Below are positions 6,610 to 12,997 of a stretch of DNA of 12,997 nt, one piece after another (within the stretch, counting starts at the first letter, position 1; every line of letters begins with the position of its first letter). The position numbers and the translations under genes are program-made. The DNA is taken from contig JAJPXR010000064.1 in the NCBI GenBank assembly GCA_021205375.1, positions 1 to 12,997 on the forward strand, in the 5' to 3' direction. The DNA comes from Clostridiales bacterium (GTDB lineage Bacteria > Bacillota > Clostridia > Oscillospirales > Oscillospiraceae). The notes below the pieces were generated by a model that worked only from the letters and a program-made list of their open reading frames with translations, did no database searches and was not told the origin of the DNA.

Positions 6610-6856
6610 AGGGGACAGGCCGTCCTGAAGTGGTATGCTGAGGGAGTTCGCTCCCTTGCAATAGGGGCGGCGCTGCGCGATTTGAAAGGCGCGGATTGCG
6701 AGGAATTTTCCCGTAGACAAGGCGCAAAAACTGAAAAATTCCCGGAGCGGAGGGTTCAGGTTTTTGCGACAATCTATGGCGGAGAGGAATCGCAAATCGC
6801 TACAGTACTAAATCGTGTGGGGTCGAACCAAACTATATGAAAAGGAGACATGTAAG
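6610..6856. other. Structured intergenic element between glucosidase and binding-protein genes
   Basis: The 247-nt gap holds nested inverted repeats. They are AGGGAG-TTCG-CTCCCT (6641-6656); an outer pair GCGATTTG/CAAATCGC (6677-6684 and 6793-6800); and an inner pair CGCAAAAACTGAA (6723-6735) with TTCAGGTTTTTGCG (6755-6768), which differ by a single bulged G. Flanking TAGA (6714-6717) and TCTA (6773-6776) extend the inner stem. The whole could fold as one long imperfect hairpin. No clear promoter or operator copy is seen, and there is no T-run to make it a terminator. It looks like a MITE- or REP-like dispersed element, or an RNA structure that sets the expression ratio of the two genes. Confidence 0.6.
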
Positions 6857-8200
6857 ATGAAGAAACTACTTGCTCTCGTGCTGTCGCTGGCAATGGCTTT
6901 GAGCCTGGCCGCCTGCGGCGGTTCCAGCTCCGGCGACACCACCACTGACGACAGCTCCGCTGCCGCTGACACCACCAGCACCTCCGACAGCACCTCTTCC
7001 TCCGGCACCACCCTCCGCCTGGTGAACGGCAAGATCGAGATCGACTCCCAACTGAAAAAGCTGGCCGAGATGTACGAGGAGGAGACCGGCGTCACCGTGG
7101 AGATTGAATCCATGGGCGGCGGCGTGGACATCCAGGGCACCCTGAAAGGTTACTATCAGGCCGACAACATGCCCGACATCTTTGTCAACAGCGGCAGCAG
7201 CGAGTTTGCCACCTGGGAAGGTCTGCTGGTGGATATGAGCGACCAGGAGTGGGCCTCTGACACCGATTCCGCCTATGTGGACGAGGAATATGGCACCATC
7301 GGCTTCCCCTACACTGTGGAGGCCATCGGCATCGCTTACAACGCCGACATCCTGGAGGCCGCCGGCATCGACCCCTCCACGCTGACCTCTCCCTCCGCCT
7401 ATGAGGAAGCCTTCGCCACCCTGGACTCCATGAAGGACGAGCTGGGCATCACCGCCGTGGTGGGTTACTACACCGAGCCGGTCAACCTCTACTGGTCCAC
7501 CGGCAACCATGTGTTCGCCAACTATCTGGACGCCGGTCTTGACCGGGACGACACCACCTATATCGACCTGCTGAACGACGGCGGCCAGTTGGACACCGAG
7601 AGGTTCACCAACTTTGCCAACTTCGTCGCCCTGCTCCAGCAGTATGCCGACCAGGACATGATGATTTCCGGCACCTATGACCAGCAGATTTTGAACTTCG
7701 CCTCCGGCGAGTACGCCTTCGTCACCCAGGGCAACTGGATCGGCGCCACCATGACCTCCGACGACGCCGATGCGTATGAGGCCGCAGGCAGCTTCCAGGC
7801 TGGGCTGGCTCCCTTCGCCTTCGAGGACGGCATCGACACTATTCTGACCAATTCTCCCTCTTGGTGGTCTGTCTATAATGGCAGCGACAACGTGGACGCG
7901 GCTCTGGACTTCCTCCAGTGGCTGACCACCGACGAGGCCCAGCAGGTGCTGGTGGAAGAAGCCGGTTTCATCAGCCCCTTCACCTCCTGCTCTTACGTTG
8001 CCACCGACCCCTTCGCCCAGTCTGTCTCTGATTATGTCGCCGCAGGGAAAACCTCCAGCTGGCACTGGAACAGCATGATCGAGGGCATTGCCCAGAACTA
8101 CACCGGTCAGGTCTTTAACGACTTCGCCCAGGGCAACCTGGATGTGGACGGCTTTATTTCCGCCATGGAACAGGTCTGCGCCAGCGCCTATTCCGGCTGA
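6857..8200 (+). CDS. Extracellular sugar-binding lipoprotein of an ABC transporter (CUT1 type, maltodextrin-like)
   Basis: Solute-binding protein that captures oligosaccharides outside the cell and delivers them to the permeases. The 447 residues start with a lipoprotein signal (MKKLLALVLSLAMALS) and the lipobox LAAC with Cys20. A Ser/Thr/Asp-rich low-complexity tether follows at about 21-51, and the family 1 solute-binding fold begins at about 52 (TLRLVNGKIEIDSQLKKLAEMYEEETG). Other family-like segments are NMPDIFVNSG, IGFPYTVEAIGIAYNADIL and FLQWLTTDEAQQ. The ATG at 6857 has AAGGAG (6842-6847) 9 nt upstream; an in-frame ATG at 6815 would bury the signal peptide. The two permease genes follow. 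A maltodextrin or isomalto-oligosaccharide ligand is inferred from the neighbouring glucosidases, not from the protein itself. Confidence 0.93.
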   Translation: MKKLLALVLSLAMALSLAACGGSSSGDTTTDDSSAAADTTSTSDSTSSSGTTLRLVNGKIEIDSQLKKLAEMYEEETGVTVEIESMGGGVDIQGTLKGYYQADNMPDIFVNSGSSEFATWEGLLVDMSDQEWASDTDSAYVDEEYGTIGFPYTVEAIGIAYNADILEAAGIDPSTLTSPSAYEEAFATLDSMKDELGITAVVGYYTEPVNLYWSTGNHVFANYLDAGLDRDDTTYIDLLNDGGQLDTERFTNFANFVALLQQYADQDMMISGTYDQQILNFASGEYAFVTQGNWIGATMTSDDADAYEAAGSFQAGLAPFAFEDGIDTILTNSPSWWSVYNGSDNVDAALDFLQWLTTDEAQQVLVEEAGFISPFTSCSYVATDPFAQSVSDYVAAGKTSSWHWNSMIEGIAQNYTGQVFNDFAQGNLDVDGFISAMEQVCASAYSG

Positions 8201-8236
8201 TTTGGTCCGAATCTCTCTCTTCTGTAAGCATCCGCC

Positions 8237-8265
8237 GACGGACAGCAGTGCCGCTGCTGTCCGTC
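8237..8265 (+). other. Strong 12-bp stem-loop after the binding-protein gene
   Basis: GACGGACAGCAG (8237-8248) pairs perfectly with CTGCTGTCCGTC (8254-8265) around a 5-nt loop, followed only by TTTCC. The weak T-run suggests a leaky terminator or a 3'-end-protecting structure. Such hairpins between binding-protein and permease genes are known, as in malE-malF, to keep the binding protein in excess. Confidence 0.75.
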
Positions 8266-8282
8266 TTTCCAAAAACCCCGTG

Positions 8283-8304
8283 CTGCATCGGAATCCGATG
8301 GCAG
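8283..8304 (+). other. Second stem-loop in the binding-protein/permease gap
   Basis: CATCGG (8286-8291) and CCGATG (8295-8300) pair around AAT; outer CTG (8283-8285) and CAG (8302-8304) extend the stem past one bulged G. It lies 17 nt after the first hairpin. The rest of the 189-nt gap holds only a weak TTCTCA/TGAGAA pair (8331-8336 and 8353-8358) and the ribosome binding site of the permease. Confidence 0.55.
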
Positions 8305-8389
8305 CTCACACAAAATCGTTCTGCAAGGGGTTCTCACGTATTGGTAACCGCTTGAGAAGTAATTTGACAAGAAAGGGGAATCTTTCGCA

Positions 8390-9436
8390 ATGGATCAAAA
8401 CACAACCGGCAAAAAAATCCTATCGCTGGTCCTGCTGGTGGTGGGCGTGGCCCTGCTGGGCGTTTCGCTGGCGCTGGACTTTATGGGCTCCAGCGTCTCC
8501 TACCGGGGGCCGATGCTCATCGTAGGGGCCGTCGCCCTGCTGATGGGGCTGTATTTCTTCCCCACCCTGACGAAACACAAGAGTATCATCAACTTCCTGT
8601 TCCTGTTCCCGCTGCTGTTCACCTTTGTCGTTACCGTTATCATCCCGCTGGTGCTGGGCGTTTTCTACTCCATGACCGACTGGACCGGCATCAAATACAC
8701 TGAGTTCGTGGGCCTGGCAAATTACATCGCCATGTTCAAGGAGACCAGCTTCCTGTGGTCGCTGATCATCACGATTTTGTTCGTGGTGTTCAACATGATT
8801 TTCGTCAACGTGGTGGGCTTCCTCCTGGCGCTACTGTGTACCAGCCGCTTGAAGGGCGTGGGCTTCTTCCGGGCCGCCTATTTCCTGCCCAACCTGATCG
8901 GTGGCATCGTCCTGGGCTACATCTGGCAGTTCGTGTTCAATAACGTTCTGGTGGAGGTGACAGGAACTTCTCTGCTGTCCAACACCCCCACCGCGTTCGC
9001 GGCCATCATCGTGGTCTACATCTGGCAGTACGCGGGCTACATCATGCTGATTTACATCAACGGCCTGGTCACGGTGCCCGGCGACGTGCTGGAGGCCGCC
9101 GCCATCGACGGGGCCAACGCGGTCACCACCCTGTTCCGCATCAAGCTGCCCATGATCGCCTCCACCATCACCATCTGCACCTTCCTGACCCTGACCTCCG
9201 CCTTCAAGCAGTTCGACGTCAACATGGCCCTGACCAACGGCACCGGCTCGGTGCAGTTTATGGGCAACTACCTGACCAACGGCACCCAGATGCTGGCACT
9301 GAACATCTATAACACCGCCATCTCCAAGAACAGCTACGCACTGGGACAGGCCAAGGCCGTGCTCTTCTTCATCATCCTGGCCTGTGTCTCGCTGATTCAG
9401 GTCCGCATGTCCAACAGCAAGGAGGTCGAGATGTAA
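8390..9436 (+). CDS. Sugar ABC transporter permease, MalF/UgpA type
   Basis: Inner-membrane subunit that forms half of the translocation channel. The EAA loop that contacts the ATPase is clear (EAAAIDGANAVTTLFRIKLP, residues 235-254). The 348 residues are longer than the usual 290-300. Two extra hydrophobic segments, about 10-32 and 42-58, precede the standard six-segment core that begins near residue 66. The ATG at 8390 is preceded by GAAAGGGG (8371-8378) at 11-nt spacing. Its TAA stop overlaps the ATG of the next permease by one base, so translation of the pair is probably coupled. The partner permease follows, the binding protein precedes, and no ATPase gene is nearby. Confidence 0.93.
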   Translation: MDQNTTGKKILSLVLLVVGVALLGVSLALDFMGSSVSYRGPMLIVGAVALLMGLYFFPTLTKHKSIINFLFLFPLLFTFVVTVIIPLVLGVFYSMTDWTGIKYTEFVGLANYIAMFKETSFLWSLIITILFVVFNMIFVNVVGFLLALLCTSRLKGVGFFRAAYFLPNLIGGIVLGYIWQFVFNNVLVEVTGTSLLSNTPTAFAAIIVVYIWQYAGYIMLIYINGLVTVPGDVLEAAAIDGANAVTTLFRIKLPMIASTITICTFLTLTSAFKQFDVNMALTNGTGSVQFMGNYLTNGTQMLALNIYNTAISKNSYALGQAKAVLFFIILACVSLIQVRMSNSKEVEM

Positions 9437-10302
9437 TGAAAACCAAGATGAAAACCTCTCACCTGGTCATCATTATGGTGATTGCCATCCTTGTAGCGGC
9501 CTATACGCTGATGCCCTTCTTCCTGGTGGTCATCAACGTGTTCAAGAACGCCAACGGCATCGTGGCAAACCCCGTCGGCTTCGCCGGTATGAGCGTCGGG
9601 CAGCTCCTGACCAATCTGAGCAACGTGGTCAACAACTCCAACTTCTCCTTCTGGTCTGCCTTCGGCACCTCCGCCGTGGTCACCATCCTGTCTCTGGTGC
9701 TGCTGGCGGTGTTCGGCGGCATGGCCGCGTGGGTCATCTGCCGGAATAAGACCCGGTGGTCCTCCGCCATCTATATGGTGTTCATCGCCTCCATGATCAT
9801 CCCCTTCCAGGTGGTCATGCTGCCGCTGATCTCCACCTTCCGGGACGTGGGCAAGTTCGTGGGCCTGTCCATGCTCCAGTCCATCCCCGGCATCGTCTTT
9901 GCCTACTGCGGCTTCGGCGGGGCCATGACCGTGTTCATCCTGACCGGTATGATCAAGACCATTCCTTACGACCTGGAAGAGGCCGCTTCCATCGATGGCT
10001 GCTCCTATGAGGGCATCTATTTCCACATCATCTTCCCGCTGCTGCGGCCCTCCATCGTCACCGTCACCATCCTCAACGGCATGTGGATCTGGAACGACTA
10101 CCTGCTGCCCTCCCTGATGCTGGGTCAGAGCGGAAAGGTCAAGACCCTGCCCGTGGCAGTGCAGGCGTTCGTCGGTTCCTATGTCAAACAGTGGGACCTG
10201 ATTCTGACCGCCGCGCTGCTGGCCATGATCCCCATGATCATCATCTTCCTGATCGCACAGAAGCAAATCATGAGCGGCATGGTGGAAGGCGCTGTCAAGT
10301 AA
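9436..10302 (+). CDS. Sugar ABC transporter permease, MalG type
   Basis: Second channel-forming inner-membrane subunit. The 288 residues match the family length of about 280, with six predicted membrane segments beginning at VIIMVIAILVAAYTLMPFF (11-29). The EAA loop is EEAASIDGCSYEGIYFHIIF (181-200). The C-terminus, QKQIMSGMVEGAVK, is the common ending of CUT1 permeases. The start codon overlaps the preceding stop (TAATG), and AGGAGG about 10 nt upstream lies inside the previous gene. It pairs with that permease and the lipoprotein in one importer. Confidence 0.95.
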   Translation: MKTKMKTSHLVIIMVIAILVAAYTLMPFFLVVINVFKNANGIVANPVGFAGMSVGQLLTNLSNVVNNSNFSFWSAFGTSAVVTILSLVLLAVFGGMAAWVICRNKTRWSSAIYMVFIASMIIPFQVVMLPLISTFRDVGKFVGLSMLQSIPGIVFAYCGFGGAMTVFILTGMIKTIPYDLEEAASIDGCSYEGIYFHIIFPLLRPSIVTVTILNGMWIWNDYLLPSLMLGQSGKVKTLPVAVQAFVGSYVKQWDLILTAALLAMIPMIIIFLIAQKQIMSGMVEGAVK

Positions 10303-10329
10303 ACCATCCTTTCGTCTGTTTTCCTCCCT

Positions 10330-10363
10330 GGGCGGGCGTCACACCGTTTGCTGGCGCTCGCCC
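10330..10363 (+). other. Stem-loop between the permease and DUF624 genes
   Basis: GGGCGGGCG (10330-10338) pairs with CGCTCGCCC (10355-10363), all nine positions with one G-T wobble, around a 16-nt loop. It is followed by TGCTTTCC, which is too poor in T for a full terminator. It may reduce read-through into the downstream genes. Confidence 0.5.
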
Positions 10364-10394
10364 TGCTTTCCCTCAGTGAAGAAAGGAACCCGCT

Positions 10395-11033
10395 ATGAGA
10401 AGAATCTTTGGGATGGACAGCCCACTGATGGATGCGCTGGGCAAGCTGTCGGACCTGGTGTTCTGCAACATCCTGTTCTGCCTGTTTTGCGTGCCGGTGT
10501 TCACCATCGGGGCGTCGCTGACCGCCCTGTACGACTGTACCTTGAGCATCGCCGAGGGCACAGAAGATGTGTTCATCCCCCGGCAGTTTTGGCGGGCCTT
10601 TCGGACCGGCTTCAAGCGTTCTACACTGCTGTGGCTGGTGTGCCTGGCGGCCTTCGCTCTGCTGGGGGCCTATTACCTGGCGGTCAGTTCCCTGACCGGG
10701 CCCATGGCCCGGACCTACCGGGTCACGTTCCTGGCGCTGGTGCTGCTCTTTGCCTGCGGGTTTCAGTACCTGTTCCCCCTACAGGCCAGGTTCCACATGT
10801 CGGTGAAAGAGGACCTGAAAAACGCCTGGCTGCTCAGCGCCGCCGCCCTGCCCTGTACCCTGGGGACCCTCGCGGTGCCCGTCGCCGCCTTCTGTCTGTC
10901 CTTTGTGATGAATCCCAATGTGTTTTATGTGGCGATTTTCCTGTGGGCCATCGTGGTGTTCGCTGTGGTGGCCTATTTGAACAGCTTTCTGTTCCTCCGG
11001 GCGTTCCGGAAGGTAGCGGTTAGCCGTTCGTAG
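10395..11033 (+). CDS. DUF624 (YesL-family) integral membrane protein
   Basis: A 212-residue membrane protein of unknown function. The N-terminal region (LGKLSDLVFCNILFCLFCVPVFTIGASLTALY, about 16-47) is the characteristic DUF624/YesL block. Further hydrophobic segments are at about 76-97, 110-129, 145-163 and 167-190. The family is commonly found beside CUT1 sugar transporters and carbohydrate regulators in Firmicutes, but its role is not established. The ATG at 10395 follows AAAGGA with acceptable spacing. The last codons and the stop lie inside a heptameric tandem repeat, so the extreme C-terminus is unlikely to be functionally constrained. Confidence 0.88.
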   Translation: MRRIFGMDSPLMDALGKLSDLVFCNILFCLFCVPVFTIGASLTALYDCTLSIAEGTEDVFIPRQFWRAFRTGFKRSTLLWLVCLAAFALLGAYYLAVSSLTGPMARTYRVTFLALVLLFACGFQYLFPLQARFHMSVKEDLKNAWLLSAAALPCTLGTLAVPVAAFCLSFVMNPNVFYVAIFLWAIVVFAVVAYLNSFLFLRAFRKVAVSRS

Positions 11034-11067
11034 TTGCTAGCTAAGAGCTAATGGCTAGGAGCTATTA
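11019..11067. repeat. Degenerate heptameric tandem repeat (about 7 units)
   Basis: Reading in sevens gives GTTAGCC, GTTCGTA, GTTGCTA, GCTAAGA, GCTAATG, GCTAGGA and GCTATTA, a GYTANNN heptamer. It begins inside the last codons of the DUF624 gene, supplies its TAG stop, and runs 34 nt into the gap. Such short-period arrays are known in many bacterial genomes; a function here is unknown. Confidence 0.65.
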
Positions 11068-11157
11068 ACAGTATACCACCAGCTTTTCCTCTTTTGGTAG
11101 GACAGAACCGCCAGACAGCAGCACAAAAACGCCAGACTGCGCAGAAAGGAGAGGCCC

Positions 11158-12051
11158 ATGTACATCGTCAATAACACGGTTTCCCCCGTCGGCGCGGATG
11201 GGCAGGAACTGGTCTCCCACGGGACGGCAGCGTTTCCATTGGTTTGTTATGACTGCGAATACACGGATATCGCGCTGCCCTGGCACTGGCACGACGAATT
11301 GGAGGTCAGCGTGGTGATGGAGGGCGCTATGACCTTTGCCGTGGGCGGCGAAAAATACACCCTCCGGCCTGGGGAGGGGCTGTTTGTCAACAGCGGCGTC
11401 CTCCACGCAGGGCAAAACGCCGGGGTCAGCCCCTGCCGCGTCCACTCCTTCGTGTTCCACCCCCGGCTGGTGGGCGGCGACCCGGGCAGCGTGTTCTGGC
11501 AGGACTACCTCTCCCCGCTGCTGGCCGCCCGCAGCATGGAGGGGGTGGCGCTGCGGCCTGACGTGCCTTGGCAGCGGGAGGTGCTGGAGAACTTCCAGCG
11601 GGCCGACGCCGCCATCCGGGAGGAACCAACCGGGTATCCCTTCCTGGTGCGGGAGCGGGTGTCCTGGCTGATGTATTTGGTCTCCGCCCACCAACTGACC
11701 CGGCCTCAGCCCTCAGAGAAGGCCCAGCGGGACGCCCGGCGGGTCAAAATCATGCTCCAGTACATCCAGGCCCACTATGCCGACAACATTACTGTGGAAC
11801 AGATCGCCCGCAGCGCCTCCATCAGCGCCAGCGAGTGCCTGCGGTGCTTTCACGCCACCATCGGCGCCGCGCCCATCCAGTACGTCAAGCAGCTAAGGGT
11901 GCAGCAGGCGGCGGTGCTGCTGGCCACCACAGACCGGAAGATCGCTGACATCGGTGCACAGTGTGGCTTTCAGGAGACCAGCTACTTTTCCAAGGTGTTC
12001 CGCACCCTACAGGGGTGCAGCCCCTCGGAGTACCGGCGGCGGCTGGGATGA
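11158..12051 (+). CDS. AraC-family transcriptional regulator with N-terminal cupin sensor
   Basis: A 297-residue DNA-binding regulator. The N-terminal cupin-like sensor (about 38-95) includes HWHDELEVSVVMEG and LRPGEGLFVNSGVLHAG. The C-terminal AraC domain (about 195-297) has two helix-turn-helix units, NITVEQIARSASISASECLRCF and KIADIGAQCGFQETSYFSKVF, followed by the family ending CSPSEYRRRL. The sensor probably binds a sugar or sugar phosphate (inference). The ATG at 11158 has AAAGGAGAG immediately upstream. It is the last gene before the terminator at 12115. The 124-nt gap before it holds the heptameric repeat and no promoter I can call with confidence. It may control the transporter operon, or a distant target, alongside the LacI-type protein. 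Confidence 0.93.
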   Translation: MYIVNNTVSPVGADGQELVSHGTAAFPLVCYDCEYTDIALPWHWHDELEVSVVMEGAMTFAVGGEKYTLRPGEGLFVNSGVLHAGQNAGVSPCRVHSFVFHPRLVGGDPGSVFWQDYLSPLLAARSMEGVALRPDVPWQREVLENFQRADAAIREEPTGYPFLVRERVSWLMYLVSAHQLTRPQPSEKAQRDARRVKIMLQYIQAHYADNITVEQIARSASISASECLRCFHATIGAAPIQYVKQLRVQQAAVLLATTDRKIADIGAQCGFQETSYFSKVFRTLQGCSPSEYRRRLG

Positions 12052-12114
12052 CGGGCAACCGGGTGGAGAATTGCCGGAATCATACGATACGAAATAATCT
12101 CGTGTTTTGTGAGG

Positions 12115-12144
12115 AAATTGGGGCCGTTTGGCTCCAATTTTTTT
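12115..12144 (+). terminator. Rho-independent terminator of the transporter operon
   Basis: AAATTGGGGCC (12115-12125) pairs with GGCTCCAATTT (12130-12140), with one G-T wobble, around the loop GTTT. An unbroken T-run extends to 12144. It lies 64 nt after the AraC-type stop codon and is the only convincing intrinsic terminator seen in the window, so it probably ends a transcript that began near 4818. Confidence 0.88.
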
Positions 12145-12155
12145 GCGCTTACACC

Positions 12156-12184
12156 TTGTTTTTTTTCCACGGGTCAAGTATAAT
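12156..12184 (+). promoter_or_regulatory. Promoter of the foldase-like gene
   Basis: A perfect TATAAT at 12179-12184 lies 17 nt after TTGTTT (12156-12161), just downstream of the terminator. The predicted leader is about 53 nt, ending with GGAAGGA (12229-12235), which serves as the ribosome binding site. Confidence 0.68.
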
Positions 12185-12244
12185 ATCCTTTGATTGCAAA
12201 AACATCTGTATCACGGATTCAGATACACGGAAGGACGTAACAAT

Positions 12245-12997
12245 ATGAGCGATGAAAAAAAGAAAAAGAAGTCAGCCGCAGACCGAAAGCTGGAGGCCAG
12301 CCTGAGAAACCTCTCCGGCGGCCAGCGCAGCCAGGCGGAGGCTAAGAAGAAGGAACAGCGCCGCTGGAAACTGTACGGCGCGCTGGCAGCCGTCATTGCG
12401 GTGCTGGTGGTGGCCCTGCTGTTCTGGGACTCCGGCACCATCCAGAAGCGGAGCACCGCACTCACCATCGGGGAGAAGAGCTATACCTCGGTGGATGTGA
12501 GCTACTACTATTACCTCCAGTACAATTCCATCTCCACCTACGCCAGCTATTACGGGCTGGATACCTCCGTCAGCCTGAAAAAGCAGGAGGCTTACGAGGG
12601 CAAGACCTGGTACGCCTATATCCGGGACTACGCTGAGTCCGTGCTGACCTCCGTCAGCATCCTGGCCCAGGAGGGCGAGGCCGCCGGTTACGAGCTGTCC
12701 GAGGACGGACAGGCGAACATCGACGAGACCCTGGCCGATATAGAGGAAACCTGCGACGACTACGACATTACGACCAGTTATTATCTCAAGCAGATGTACG
12801 GCCGGTATATGACGCTGGACCGCTTCACGACCCTCATCACCGAGTATTACTACGCGATGGACTACCAGGAGTACAAGACCTCCAGCTTTGAAGTCACCGA
12901 GGACGAGATGGCGGAGTACTACGAGGAGAACAAGGACACCCTGGACACCTACGATTACGCCTGCTACTACATCGACGCCGAGCCGGAGGCCCAGTAC
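12245..12997 (+). CDS. Membrane-anchored foldase-like protein (SurA/PrsA-type N-terminal region), partial
   Basis: The frame is open from the ATG at 12245 to the right edge (251 codons, no stop), so the gene is 3'-truncated by the window. The product starts with a Lys-rich cytoplasmic tail and has a single membrane segment at about 45-61 (YGALAAVIAVLVVALLF). The extracellular part is rich in Tyr, Glu and Asp; segments such as WYAYIRDYAESVLTSVSILAQEGEAAGYELSEDG and FEVTEDEMAEYYEENKDTLDTY resemble the SurA_N/chaperone part of bacterial peptidyl-prolyl isomerases. The PPIC catalytic domain, if present, lies beyond the window. No lipobox Cys is seen, so it would be an uncleaved signal-anchor protein rather than a PrsA lipoprotein. 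It has its own promoter and is probably unrelated to the sugar locus. Confidence 0.7.
   Translation, partial: MSDEKKKKKSAADRKLEASLRNLSGGQRSQAEAKKKEQRRWKLYGALAAVIAVLVVALLFWDSGTIQKRSTALTIGEKSYTSVDVSYYYYLQYNSISTYASYYGLDTSVSLKKQEAYEGKTWYAYIRDYAESVLTSVSILAQEGEAAGYELSEDGQANIDETLADIEETCDDYDITTSYYLKQMYGRYMTLDRFTTLITEYYYAMDYQEYKTSSFEVTEDEMAEYYEENKDTLDTYDYACYYIDAEPEAQY

Noticed and set aside
4822..6795. Long minus-strand frame opposite the second glucosidase
   Set aside because: Shadow of a well-supported gene; Val/Gly/His-rich low-quality translation and no ribosome binding site.
6866..8272. Long minus-strand frame opposite the binding-protein gene
   Set aside because: Antisense to a clear lipoprotein gene; the translation is a Gly/Val-rich shadow.
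8342..8348. GGTAACC as a further regulator operator
   Set aside because: It lacks the 16-bp dyad spacing seen in the three operators.
8364..8369. TTGACA box before the MalF-type gene as a possible internal promoter
   Set aside because: A -10 box at normal spacing would fall on the start codon and no TATAAT-like sequence is there.
9397..10266. Minus-strand frame rich in His, Asp and Gly opposite the second permease
   Set aside because: The composition is the antisense image of hydrophobic membrane-protein codons; the permease has full length and a conserved EAA loop.
11158..12051. A phage, defence or secondary-metabolite system in this window
   Set aside because: Every gene with a recognisable family is carbohydrate-related or housekeeping; no nuclease, toxin, integrase or repeat-spacer array is present.

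Overview
This window most likely comes from a high-GC Gram-positive gut anaerobe of the Clostridia, and an Oscillospiraceae-type genome would fit. The grounds are Firmicutes-style AGGAGG ribosome binding sites, a lipoprotein-type sugar-binding protein, a YesL/DUF624 membrane protein, GC-rich coding sequence with AT-rich promoter gaps, and a sugar ABC transporter with no ATPase gene of its own. The taxonomic call is inference, because no rRNA or marker gene is present.

Layout. (1) Minus strand, 54-3321: a two-gene unit, a GH13 alpha-glucosidase followed by malQ (GH77 4-alpha-glucanotransferase). (2) 3322-3594: a divergent control region with two copies of a 16-bp dyad and a promoter in each direction. 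(3) 3595-4620: a LacI-family regulator. (4) 4621-4866: a gap holding a cre-like site, a third copy of the dyad and a promoter. (5) 4867-12051, plus strand: a second GH13 alpha-glucosidase, a sugar-binding lipoprotein, two permeases, a DUF624 protein and an AraC-family regulator. No convincing terminator lies between these genes, and a textbook intrinsic terminator follows at 12115-12144. (6) From 12156: a new promoter and the first 251 codons of a membrane-anchored, foldase-like protein that runs off the right edge.

How it works together. The locus looks like a complete maltodextrin and isomalto-oligosaccharide utilisation cluster. The lipoprotein and two permeases import oligosaccharides, probably energised by a shared MsmX-type ATPase encoded elsewhere. 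MalQ rearranges maltodextrins, and the two intracellular glucosidases release glucose. The residue after the catalytic nucleophile is Ala in one glucosidase and Val in the other, which predicts alpha-1,4 and alpha-1,6 preference respectively. The LacI-type protein is the obvious local regulator: the same dyad occurs upstream of both glucosidase promoters and of its own gene.

Most notable observation: upstream of both glucosidase promoters the dyad sits exactly 2 bp before an identical TTTACA -35 box with a 17-bp spacer, an activator-like position. The regulator also has an atypical hinge sequence, and its operators do not conserve the central CG usual for this family. Other points are a repeat-like 28-residue N-terminal extension on the second glucosidase, a structured intergenic element at about 6640-6800, a pair of hairpins between the binding-protein and permease genes, a permease with two extra N-terminal membrane segments, and a heptameric tandem repeat over the end of the DUF624 gene. 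I see no CRISPR array, transposase, tRNA or rRNA.
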